A stretch of DNA of 64,000 nucleotides, taken from the NCBI GenBank assembly GCA_019915015.1, contig JAHBBC010000007.1, positions 930,001-994,000 on the forward strand, read 5' to 3'. Below are positions 35,533 through 45,647 of the stretch, one piece after another (within the stretch, counting starts at the first letter, position 1; every line of letters begins with the position of its first letter). The stretch is from Auriscalpium vulgare. Its lineage: Eukaryota > Basidiomycota > Agaricomycetes > Russulales > Auriscalpiaceae. Position numbers and translations under genes: made by a program. Below the pieces are notes generated by a model, which was given only the letters and a program-made list of their open reading frames with translations, did not search any database and had not been told where the DNA came from.

Positions 35533-35859
35533 TTCCCATTGCAATACGGCGCCGCCTTCCGCGCGCTGGCTCAACTTGCCACACGTAATAATGTATCCCT
35601 AACCCGGCGCCGCAATCCAGTCATGGTCACCCACTCTGCCGGCTGTGCCGTGGTAATGTGAGCGGAGCACAGGTTGCCGCTTGAACAGCGCTGACACCGC
35701 GAGGGTACTTTCTTAGCGGCCGCGGTGCCGGAGCTGCGTGCGCACTTCCGTGCATTCATCATGGTGGACAACCCCGACATTTTGTACAGTCATGCGCAGC
35801 TCGTGCGCTACGTTGTCGGCTCATCACTTGGTCGTCGCCTTCATGCTGTACAACAATAG
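35533..35859 (+). pseudogene. Coding-like exon pair of unknown origin
   Basis: Two segments (35533-35584 and 35717-35859) join in frame through a GT-AG intron to read FPLQYGAAFRALAQLATPA followed by VPELRAHFRAFIMVDNPDIL and LVRYVVGSSLGRRLHAVQQ, then a stop. An upstream exon-like stretch (35423-35475, LNAAPLKEHYQHL) has good splice sites but is one base out of phase. The residue composition looks like real protein; I do not recognise the family. Best read as a decayed gene, or a gene with an exon I mis-set. Confidence 0.3.
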
Positions 35860-36282
35860 CATACCAGCGCATAAGGCCTCGCGCAGCGCACCACCAGTGT
35901 CATTCAGCTTCCTTCCAAATAACAGGCCGACACACCCGCTCTGGTGCTCGATGCTGGACGGACTGGCCGCATGGTGCGGGGTTGCGTGCAGCTCTCGAGT
36001 GGGCAGAGCAGGCGCAAGCAACGAGATGACACAAGATGACCCCCAATTGAGGTGCCAGACGGCGCCGTGCCCATGTCCTGCCTTTCGCCCAGGCCCGGTC
36101 TAGCACATATCATACAGTATAAGTGTGTTCCCATCCTGATTCCGGCTGCAGACACCATAGCCACATATATTGTATTATTTAAATATTTGAAATAATCATT
36201 ATACCGTATATAGGCAGGTGGGGGGGGAGGGCGTCCTGGCAAGGGTCTTAACCGCAAAACATAACATCATGTGTAGTCTCGT

Positions 36283-36394
36283 CCCAGCCCTTGGAGGTGC
36301 GCCGGCCCGCCCGATCCGCTGAGTTCAAAAGCGGAGTCAAAAAAAGCAGGTACAGTAAAGTTCACTCGCGGGCTCGCCCCTCCAAGGTCTGGGG
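36283..36394. repeat. Long imperfect inverted repeat (hairpin)
   Basis: Arms 36283-36310 and 36368-36394 are complementary over about 26 bases with few mismatches (shared core CCTTGGAGG, outer CCCAG, inner GCCCGC), around a loop of about 57 bases. The loop has its own small stem (CCGCT...AGCGG). No coding frame explains it. Confidence 0.5.
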
Positions 36395-37763
36395 CATTTC
36401 GTATGGAGGCGTACACATGCATCACATCAGTCACGTTCGGGTCACAACCTGTCGTCGGCCGAAGACAGAATCGTTGGCCCGCTGCCCACGTCGGTGCACA
36501 CACACTGTAAACTCTCAGCGAAATGATTACTGAGAAAGCTACAAAAATCATATGGGCTGCAGGAATGATTTCCAATGTCGAAGGAAATCATATGTGTAAA
36601 TGGGTATCCAGCAAGTAATCCAGGATTGAACTTGAAGCTTGAAGCTCATGGACACTCGTCATCAAGCCGGTGTTTGGTGGTACAGTTGGCCATCCGTCAA
36701 TGTGCACCGGGGCATGAAAGGCCTGGGGCGGCTAGCAGAGGCGGAGTCGTGATGCCATACTGGAATTCACGGAAATGTGGTTACTATAGAACAGTGATAT
36801 CACGGCGGGGTACTCGAACAGAGAACTTTGTAGTTGGAACTTGGCGGCGGCGTTGCGTTCTGCGAGTAGTACGAGCTATGCAGGCCACGCAGCACAAGCT
36901 TCGTGCACGACCCGGTCACCCGCCCACCACACCGGCCTGACCTGCCGCCGCTGCGAGTCGAGGGCTGCGCTCCGAAACGGCGCCGGTGGGCTTATAATGT
37001 CCCACAGGTTACACTCCGCACTCGCACACTGCGACTCTCCGCACGCCGGGCACCCGATCGCGACAGTCAAGACTCAACGTCGCGCGCCGTCAAGACGAGC
37101 CTTGCGCAAGCCTTGCAAGGTGTCAGACATGGCGCTTGCTGGCTGCGCAGACGCGTCTCGAGGACGTGCAGGAGCGCTCTGTGCGTCGCGGCACACACCC
37201 CGCCCGCCCCCGTTCAATCTTGATCAGCTGCCCGCGTCGGCGCATGTCTCAGCGACGCCGAAGTGCACAATGAGCCGTCTGCACCATTCGGAGCAGACGA
37301 CGACGCGGCAGACGCGTTAGTCGCGTCCTACGCGCTCCTCGACAAGTCCAGCGACCGCAACGACGACTGACAGTTCTGGGGGTGTGTCCTGCGAGTGTAG
37401 TACCTGACCGATTCTTTTTGCCTCCGACTCTAATGTCCGCTCGGTGATCCCCGGCCCCGGCTCCCCTCCTCCCCTACGCATATCGCAGCGAGCAAGGACA
37501 CACCCCCAGGACGGCTGGGAACGAGACTACATCATGTGCTGTATTATGTTTTTCCGTACCCCTTGACTCCGATTGCTTGGCAGGCGCTGCATTCGCCGCG
37601 TTGAGGCACATGGGGGCACGACTCTAGTACTTAGTGGTATGTAGTGTAGTAAATGCAGTTCAAGATGAATGGACCGGCTATGTGATGCAGAGTCCATGTC
37701 CGATGGTCAGAAATCACTCAGAATCTAGCCAGATCTCATGCTCGTCCGATGTGGGTCATTACT

Positions 37764-37827
37764 GACACTAGCAGGATTCGAACCTTCGAAGGAAAATCCC
37801 CAGCAAGCTGATTTTGCAAAATTAATT
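37764..37827 (-). pseudogene. 3' fragment of a tRNA-Ser (variable arm, T arm, acceptor strand)
   Basis: Immediately downstream of the intact tRNA. It shares the 17-base block AGGTTCGAATCCTGCTA with the intact gene. It has a variable-arm-like GGGGATTTTCC and a 3' acceptor strand TAGTGTC, but no matching D arm or anticodon arm, so it cannot form a tRNA. Confidence 0.6.
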
Positions 37828-37943
37828 CGATGTTAGCAGGATTCGAACCTACGCGGGGGAACCCCAACAGATAGCTGACAAACCGCTTACGTAAGCTGAG
37901 TTTTGATTCTAATCTGTCGCCGTAACCACTTGGCTATAACACC
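37828..37943 (-). tRNA. tRNA-Ser(AGA) with 34-base intron
   Basis: A cloverleaf can be drawn by hand: acceptor GGTGTTA/TAACATC, D arm GCC...GGC, anticodon stem ACAGA/TCTGT with loop TTAGAA-A giving anticodon AGA. An intron of about 34 bases sits after position 37. There is a long variable arm (GGGG-TT-CCCC) and a T arm GTAGG-TTCGAAT-CCTGC. The type II shape and AGA anticodon match eukaryotic tRNA-Ser closely. Mature length is about 82 bases. Confidence 0.88.
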
Positions 37944-38356
37944 GTGATGCCTTTTGAGTTTTGTGCTCATATATAGGGAAATGGAGGGAGCAGGTTAGGT
38001 CGGCAGCAGAGCGAGAAAAAAGGCGGGGAGGCAACAATGGATTTTTACGGGCGTTGCAGATGAGGGAAAGGTTTCAAGCGGAGCTGCCAGCCAGTCTGGC
38101 AAAAGAGATTTGTAGGGTTACAGCTGTCCGAAAACCCATGGATTGGATTTGTGCCATGCTGATCGAAGCAATGTCTAGCAGTGGCCGAGCAGCGACGAGA
38201 TGATTCTACTCGCATTGTGTGATTAAAGAATGTTAAGATGTGATGCATTTCTAGATGTGTGGTGGACTGTAAGGTGATATACTACTTACTCAGTCTAGTG
38301 ATGATGGGTATATGGAGCCGGGGATATAATGGGTATACATGCTGGCAAGCTTGTCC
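37944..38356. other. Intergenic between tRNA and GH16 gene
   Basis: Nothing recognised. It holds the 5' flank of the tRNA and the 3' UTR of the KRE6-like gene. Confidence 0.35.
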
Positions 38357-40867
38357 TCAGCATTGCTTCAAGAATGTGTTCTTTGGGACGGGCTGCCCAA
38401 AGTCATTCGTCCATGTTGTAAGATTGGGATTAACATACGCGTCGAGGTATCTGCAATAGTGTTAAAGTGGGTCCTCGATGCGACAGACGACGACGCACTG
38501 ATTGATGTACGCGGCCGTCGGGAAGTCCGGGGGGTCGCACCCAATGTTGTACTGCGAGGCGTCTTGGTATACGCGGACGTAGTCGACGCGCATCACCGAG
38601 GGGAAGGTGAGATGGGCCGTGTCGACCGCGCCGAATGACGTGGACATGCCCAGGTTCATGATGATGTACTGGGCAATCGAGTGAGCCAGAGCCGGAGGAT
38701 GATGTGAATGTCGGAAACATACCAAGGGCTCCTGCGGTATAGGACGTGGCCCAATCTCAACAGCCGTGTCTGCGCCCATGCCAGATTCGAGGAGCGTCCA
38801 GGCCGTGACGTTGTTGTTGATCCATGTGATGTACTAAATTCAGATTCAATACGGCGGCCCCAAGAACAACGGCCGGAACGAACCGCATCGTCAAAACCTG
38901 CGGACTAAGGTCAGCTAGCCAAAACGTTACCACCGTGGGCGGCATTCGCACCTGGCTTGTACTCAAATCCGTACACGGAGAAACACCCCGTGCCAAGTTG
39001 ATAGCAATCCTGAGCTAACTATGGTGAGAAGGCCGAGACACTCGCGCAGAGCCGAGACGCACCAGTCTGGGTGAGCGCAGACACTGCCATCTGGATAGCG
39101 CCCCCAAGGTAGGAATTAAGATTAGTGATGCTTGTGTTGGTAATCTGATAGTTCCCGTTTTGGTTCCACTTGTACGCTTCGTTGAACGGCTGCATATTCT
39201 CAGTCTAAGCATGTCGGGACGCAGTGACGAACTACCCACAGCGAACTGGCATGTCTGCGAGACGTAACCTTTGTCCGAGGCCTTCGGGTGGCATTCTCAG
39301 CACACGGTCGGTCAGTATGCAGGTTGCGCACGCACCACAGCCTCAAAGACGTCGATCTCAGGTGCCGAGCGCCCGACGAAGGTGCCATCGCTGTGCATCG
39401 GACCAGGATGCGACTCTCCCGGGCAGGTGCAGCGGGACAGTCGCTGGCCAGCCAGCCACGATAGCGCGCCGCCGCGGCTGGGGTCTCCATTCGTCGTTGC
39501 GGGCTGTGGCAGCCCACCCACCGTTTGATTGGCCACCGTGCCGACGTCGCATGAGTCGTAGGTGTACGGCCACTATACAGCACCCAGAACGATCGCATCA
39601 ATTGCAAACCTTTCCGCGCTCGAGCAGACGTACCATGCCGTCGAGGGACGCACCGTAGCCAGCCCGTCCCAGGTTGCCCATCGTCCAAACGGCCGGCCAA
39701 AGACCCACGACGTTGTTGATGCCGGGCAGCGTCACGCTCGTCTCGAGCAGGCCCCCGGTGAAACAGAACTTGTTCCACGTCGCAACCATCCCGCCCTGGT
39801 AATCGAGGCCGTGCGTCTGCTTCTGCGAGAGCGTGATCTCCAGCGCGCCGTTGTTCGTCGTGACGGCGGCGGGGTCGTACCACTCCATGTTGCCGGTCTC
39901 CCAGTAGTGCAGGTCGACGGCCTCCCAGTACGGGTCGTCGCCGGGGTAGAACGAGCGCCCGGCGATGTTGAATTCGTCAGAGAAGACGAGGGTGAGCGTC
40001 TTGGACGGGTCATTGAAGGAGGGCCGCGTGAGGGCACTGTCCGGCGTCTCGAGGTCGACGAGGCCCCAGTTTCCGGGTATCTTCGGCACCTGAGCAGACG
40101 TAAGTACAAGTCTCGGACGACGCGCGGCGTAAGCTGACCTGACCCGTGCTGTTCGTGCCGCCGAACCCGAACCCGCCGAACGTGCGTAAGGGGTGCTTCT
40201 TGAAGTACGAGATGATGGGGTATCCGGCGCTGCGGAATGTCAGCCAGGGCGCGTGGCGGGGGGCAAAGGCGCGCGCGCGTACAAGAGCGTGACTATGCCG
40301 CACGCGAGGACGAGAAGGCAGCCGAGATTGCTGAGCCCGCGGGCGGTGAAGATGGTCCCGCCCTGGTCGTACTTGCGGTCGCGCTTTGGATCGGGGTTGT
40401 GGAGGTAGTCATCCGGCTCGGGATCGTTTGTGCGGAGTGAGGGATCCCAGAGCGAGGGATCTGGCGCGAGCGAGAACTACATGTGGCCACGTCAGAGAGT
40501 TCGTAATTGATGCGTTCAGACGCGGGACGCTACCTTGCCCGAGATTGATGTGCTCCTGCCGTGAGCGGGTGCGGACGGCTGTGCGGCCGGTCAGCGAGCG
40601 GCGTGCAGCGGCAATGGTGGAACAGACCAGGAGGGACGCGCTGCTGGTGGGTGTCGGAGGAGTGGACGCAGCAGCGCCGAGCGCCGCTTGGGCTTGCTGC
40701 CTGCGGACTGCTGAGCTCGCGGGTGGGCCGGCGAGCTGTGCAAATGGGTTTCTGTTTGGAGGTTGTGGGGAGTCTGGCGGGAGGAGGTTTGTGGCTGAAC
40801 TAGAGTGAGCGAAGGCGTTCGACGCGTAGACCTGTTGGGATTGGGGTGGCGGGCGGCCGTGAGACAT
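38357..40867 (-). CDS. KRE6: KRE6/SKN1-type GH16 beta-glucan synthesis-associated protein (copy 1)
   Basis: Type II membrane glycosidase/transglycosidase homolog required for beta-1,6-glucan assembly. A Ser/Pro/Gln-rich cytosolic N-terminus (MSHGRPPPQSQQ) is followed by DPKRDRKYDQGG and a membrane helix after LSNLGC (LLVLACGIVTLLY). The luminal domain shows GNWGLVDLETPD, LVFSDEFNIAGRSFYPGDDP, EWYDPAAVTT, GGMVATWNKFCFTGG, GLWPAVWTMGNLGRAGYG and CTCPGESHPGP. The GH16 catalytic motif is EIDVFEA (about 39345-39365). The C-terminus spliced to 38357 reads AYVNPNLTTWTNDFGQ then KNTFLKQC. The protein is complete and the catalytic Glu/Asp/Glu are kept. It is a paralog of the + strand gene at 42653-45035; the pair flank SNAPC1. 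Confidence 0.88.
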
Positions 40868-41155
40868 AGCTGTGGAAGCAAAGGAGTGGAAAGGAAAGGA
40901 ATGTGGGTGGAGGCTGCAAGCTGCGCTTGATGCTGGTCAGCCGTCGGCTTGGATGTGACGCGGGGAGGTGACGTCTGTCGCGCGCCCGTTTCCATGGTAA
41001 GGGCATATCGACGCGTAAAGGCGATTCATAAGGGCAATATTGATTCATGTAAGTTCCAAGGAGGTTGCAAGTGCAGGCCAGGCCGGGTCGCCGCGCGTGC
41101 TATTTTTAATCAGAGTTCGCTTGCCACACGACCCCGATAAGCCGGCGCGATCATC

Positions 41156-42290
41156 ATGTCTCTTGCCCCGACCCCGTCCACCTCGCGCGGCGACCTTCTC
41201 CTCCAGCCTCCCTTCTTCACATCCTCCCTCTTCGTCAATCCGTTTCGCGCAGATGTCGCCAGTCTCATAGACTCGTTTGCCGCCCAATACCGGCTTTCAA
41301 ATGACCACCCCTTCGCGCTCTTCAAGCGTCTATGGCAGGCTGAGGGATGGCCTTACATGCACTTGAAGGTGTTCGATGCCCGGACGCGAGACACCTATCT
41401 CAAAGTCGCTTGTAGGCTGCTGTTTGGTACGTGCTCGCTGTTCGTGATATCGCTGGGCTGACAGCGTTCTGCAGAAAAGGTGGATGAGGCGAACGACCCC
41501 TTGCATCGCGTTGCAGCTCTCTTTGCGCTGTACACGTTCTACTCGACGCAGCCAAGCAACACGCACCCACCATTGCATGCCATAAAGCATGTTGATATTG
41601 CGATGGGTGCGTCTCGCCGCTCCCCTGTCTATATGCCAGCTAATGGGATCCGCAGACACGTACGCCTCACTGGTGCACCTTCCCAAGGCACTACAGTCAC
41701 CCGAGCTCGCGCCCCTTGCGCCGTATGTGGTGCACATTGCCACCACGCTGACTGCATCGCGCGTCTTCTACATACTGCCGTCGTCGACAGACACGCCCTA
41801 TAACCCACGCAGCCTTCCCCGAGAGATCTTCGTGTCGGACGACGTCGAGGCTGAGGCGGAGGCGGTCGCGTCGACGTCTACGGCCGCGGCGCCCAAGAAG
41901 AAAGGGCGGCCGTCGAAGCGGGACATTGCGAAGAAGACGCGGGAGGCGGTGGTCGCGCTGGACAAGTGGCTGGATCGGACGAGTGACATGACGTCGGCCG
42001 AGCCCAGACACTCTCAGGCGGCCAAAGGGTCGCGGGCGGTGTACGTGGGGGAGAAGAGGGCGCTGCTGGACGGGCTGGGGTCGGCGGGGGCGCTGGAGCG
42101 GGCGAACGCGGCGGTGCTGGGGCGGCTGAAGAAGATCGACGCGATGGCTGCGGAGAAGGGCATGGAGGTGGGCAGCGAGGGCGGCGAGAAGACGGGGCTG
42201 GGGCGGGTCGAGCGGGCGGTGGGCGAGCTGGGCGGGGGCACGCGCAAGGGCGGGATCCTGGGGCTGCTCGAGGGCGCGGGCCTGAGCTAG
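41156..42290 (+). CDS. SNAPC1: snRNA-activating protein complex subunit 1 (SNAP43 domain)
   Basis: Subunit of the SNAPc/PBP complex that recruits polymerases II and III to snRNA-type promoters. Three exons (41156-41426, 41475-41606, 41656-42290) give 345 residues. The SNAP43 domain covers residues 25-210: DVASLIDSFAAQY, ALFKRLWQAEGW, CRLLFEKVDEANDPLHRVAA, LYALYTFYSTQ-like FALYTFYSTQP, and YVVHIATTLTASRVFYILP. The C-terminal third is charged (KKKGRPSKRDIAKKTRE) and then Gly/Glu/Lys-rich, with very high GC. Its start is 288 bp from the divergent KRE6-like copy 1. Confidence 0.8.
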
Positions 42291-42652
42291 CGGCACGTGC
42301 CTGTGACGTCGCGTATTCTATGTGCCTGCGTGTCGACGGGCTCAAATCGCCATGTCTCGCTCGGATTGCCGCCGGCACATGAGAGTCGACAGCTGTCCTC
42401 ACCGACAGCGACGACGGCGACGACGGACAGACCCGCTAGGCTGCAGGGCGCCGAGGGCGGCGATCGACGGGCCCCTCGGCGTGGGCGCGTTACATAAGCG
42501 CACCCCCTCTATTCTCAGAGTTCTCTGCCCGTCATCGTTGTTCGCCATCGTTGTTCTCTGCCAGCTGCCCCAGCGCACGGCACTTCCGCTCTTTGTCACT
42601 CTCTTTCGCTGTATACATTTCGCCCGGCCCCGCCACAGTGCGCTCCATCTCC
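42291..42652. promoter_or_regulatory. Intergenic: promoter of second KRE6-like gene
   Basis: No coding exon recognised. CACGTG occurs at about 42294-42299 directly after the SNAPC1 stop, and a pyrimidine-rich leader runs up to the ATG. Confidence 0.3.
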
Positions 42653-45035
42653 ATGGCTTCCCGCGACCCCCGTTACTATGCCGCCAGCAACTCTCCCCTC
42701 ACCACCCCCTCCACCTCCAACCTCCTTATGCCGTCCCCTCAGCCGGCGTGCAGGCCACGCTCGCACAAGGTCCCAGGCAGCTGCGTCAGACTGTCAGCTC
42801 CCTGTCGCTTGTGAGCTTTGCGCGCTGTTCTTGTCTTTCAGACGCGTAGATCTCACGACGTTTCCCATCATCAATCAGAACGAGTCTCCCTACCCGTCAG
42901 CGTCGGGGCGCATACCGGGATCCAACACCTCCATAGCGGACAAGGTGCGCCGCAGCAGCACGTTGCCCTCCCTTGCCTGACACACCGCGGTCCTATCTAG
43001 TTCTCGCTTTCCCCGGATCCCACCTCATGGGGGACAAACCTCTCCCCTTCCTACGTCGAGCCAGACGACTTTCTCCACAATCCAGACCCCAAGCGCGACA
43101 GGGCGAACGATCAAGGCGGCACCGTCCTGACTTTTCGCGGCATTACCAACCTCGGCTGCCTGGTGCTCCTCGGTATCGGCCTCGTTGGCCTCTTGTGCGT
43201 CTTTCCCTCCTTTGCTCCGCGACCGCCTTCTCAACTTCCACATCAGTGCCGCCTATCCAATCGCCACATACTTCACTCGTCACCCGTTGAAGACATACGG
43301 CGCATTCAATATCGGCGGCATGAATGCGTCAGGCCAAGTACATTGCCGACCTCTCAACGCTCAATTCATTTACTCACCGGCATCTCCTAGGTCCCAAAAA
43401 TGCAGGGCAATTTTGGTCTCGTTGACCTTGAGACACCCGACTATGCATACACTCGGTCTTCAGTCAACGACCTATCGGCAGAGATGCAGCTCGTCTTCTC
43501 TGACGAGTTCAACACCGACGGTCGCTCGTTCTATCCCGGTGATGACCCGTACTGGGAGGCCGTCGATTTGCACTACTGGCAGACCAACAATCTGGAGTGG
43601 TACGATCCTGCCGCCGTGACGACAAAGAATGGCGCGCTCGAGATCACGCTGTCCATTAAGGACACCCACGGTTTGAACTACCAGGGCGGGATGATCACAT
43701 CGTGGAACAAGTTTTGTTTCACAGGTGGATTGATTGAGGCAAGCGTAGTCCTCCCTGGCGCAAACAATGTTCTGGGCTTGTGGCCGGCGGTATGGACGAT
43801 GGGCAATTTGGGCCGCGCTGGGTACGGCGCATCGCTCGAGGGAATGGTATGTCTCCATGTGCCTTTCGCGGTTGTGCCATTTCCGCTCACTTCTCGGCAC
43901 TCGCAAGTGGCCCTACACGTACGACGCGTGCGACGTTGGAACTGTCGCCAATCAGACTCGGAATGGCTTGCCTCTCCTGGCCACTACCGTAGGCGACCCT
44001 TACAATGGTGATGTCCTGTCATACCTGCAGGGCCAGCGCCTTTCCAGGTGCACCTGCCCAGGCGAATCGCACCCTGGGCCCATGCACGAAGATGGCACGT
44101 ACGTTGGGCGTTCCGCTCCGGAAATCGATATCTTTGAAGCGACTGTAAGCCATATCTCTGTAGCTTTGTGAGCTGTCCTCACATAGTTTCGCGAAGTTTG
44201 GGGGAAAACCAGTGGTGGGAGAGGTGTCGCAGTCCGCACAGTTCGCAGTGAGTCTGGATACCTCCACAAGTGTTCTCGGGGCGCTTAGTAGCATCCTCAT
44301 AGCCCTTCAACTTTAACTATACATGGCCAGAGGATGGGAACAACAACATCACGGACCCTACCCTCACCCACTTGAACTCGTACAAGGGTGGCGTTTTCCA
44401 GCAAGCTGTGTCTGCTCTAACAAATACGAAATTAACGGCCTACGAGCTCAACGGCAACGTCTTCGACGTGTACGGGTTTGAGTACAAGCCTGGATTTGAT
44501 GATGCCGTGCGTTGATTATTGTTAGCCATGGCTGCTACGTCTGATAATTTCCCAGTATATCACTTGGATCGCGGGCAACGCGTCTGCGTGGACCCTGCTG
44601 CAATCAGGCATGCAAGCTGATTCCCAAGTCGAGATCGACCAGCGGCCCATCCCGCAAGAGCCTCTGGTGTGTAAGCCATCTGCCACACCTGCCTAGCGAC
44701 TAACCGGCAGCATTCAGTACATCATCGCGAATTTGGGCATATCCCAGCAGTTCGGCTTCGTAGACTTCGATCACTTGACCTTCCCGGCAACTATGAAGGT
44801 GGACTACATCCGCGTGTACCAGCATAAGGACCAGATCAACATCGGCTGCGACCCACCACAATTCCCGACGGCTGCATACATCGACCAGTGCGTCCCTCGT
44901 TTCATGCATGCAGGGCCAGAATCTGAAGCGCTACTTTTTAGATACCTCGAGGCGTACACAAACCCGAATCTCACAACCTGGCGAGATGACTTTCATCAAA
45001 CGTTCCCGAAGAACAGTTTCCTCGGCCAGTGCTAA
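42653..45035 (+). CDS. KRE6: KRE6/SKN1-type GH16 beta-glucan synthesis-associated protein (copy 2)
   Basis: Same role and layout as copy 1. The start MASRDPRYYAASNSPL has strong context (CCATGG). The cytosolic part includes FSLSPDPTSWGTNLSP and HNPDPKRDRANDQGG; the membrane helix is CLVLLGIGLVGLLF. The luminal GH16 domain shows GNFGLVDLETPDYAY, LVFSDEFNTDGRSFYPGDDP, GGMITSWNKFCFTGG, GLWPAVWTMGNLGRAGYG, the catalytic EIDIFEAT (about 44118-44142), FNYTWPEDGNNN, YITWIAGNASAWTLL, YIIANLGISQQFG and the end FPKNSFLGQC. About eight introns, several at the same protein positions as in copy 1 (for example after YGASLEGM and after EIDIFEA). Two full-length genes suggest duplication rather than decay. 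Confidence 0.88.
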
Positions 45036-45647
45036 TAGTCCGTGTATATGTTCCAACGATAAGACCGGAAACTTCTTGAAGATGCTGTACCCTTGATCGC
45101 ATGTGCTTACTACCATAGATTTCCCTCTCCGCCTATTCTTCGCGACCACGCGCCCCCTCCACTAGCACACGACCCTCGAAGGGCCTGCTACTTCCCCAGC
45201 TATCCGCTGACCGCATTCACATCCTGTAGGAATTGCACATACCAATCACCGCACATAGTCCGTACCCTATACCCGGGTGCATGTTTTGGTCTTCCTTCCC
45301 TTGTGCTTCGCCTCTTGATTGCTGAACATTTATTCAATGATCTTCACGTTTATATCTTTATTTACTTTCCCGTTCGATACTCTCGGCCTTGGTCGTTTGA
45401 CATCCTCACGTGCTGCTCTCCGAGAAGCAATGTAAATCAGATTTTTGCAAACGCGGGCCACGGTGATTGCACTCTATAAATCTATGATATATGTAATACC
45501 CCAGGTGAGACAGGAGACGTGGCAACTTTCATCGACCTTGTTGCGGAGGGGAGTCGCCACGTATGTTGTTGCAGGCGGTCAATCATATGCATCCGCATTC
45601 ACCGTATAAAATCGTCGCCCCCAACCCTCTTCGACAGCGCGTTCATC
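45036..45647. promoter_or_regulatory. Intergenic: promoter of repeat-protein gene
   Basis: No gene recognised. TATA-like elements are TATAAAT at 45475-45481 and TATAAAA at 45605-45611; the first is better spaced from the start at 45648. Confidence 0.4.

Larger units (their letters stand above)
34458..37763. other. Gene-poor block with coding relics and a long hairpin
   Basis: 3.3 kb without a gene I can support, unusual in a window that otherwise has a gene about every 2 kb. It contains in-frame fragments at 35533-35859, another short acidic, coding-like frame ending at about 37369, an AT-rich patch at 36150-36225, a G-run at about 34982-34995, and the hairpin at 36283-36394. No terminal repeats, transposase or reverse transcriptase motif was seen. 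Confidence 0.5.

Noticed and set aside
35275..35859. A complete four-exon gene starting at 35275
   Set aside because: Splice sites look good, but the total is not divisible by three and exon 2 to exon 3 is out of phase, so I report only the consistent last two exons as a relic.
39562..40137. 191-residue + strand open frame opposite KRE6-like copy 1
   Set aside because: The opposite strand carries the clear GH16 domain; the + strand translation is compositionally odd and matches nothing.
41697..42402. Long minus-strand frames opposite the end of SNAPC1
   Set aside because: They arise from the very GC-rich charged tail of SNAPC1; the + strand frame continues the SNAP43 protein in phase.
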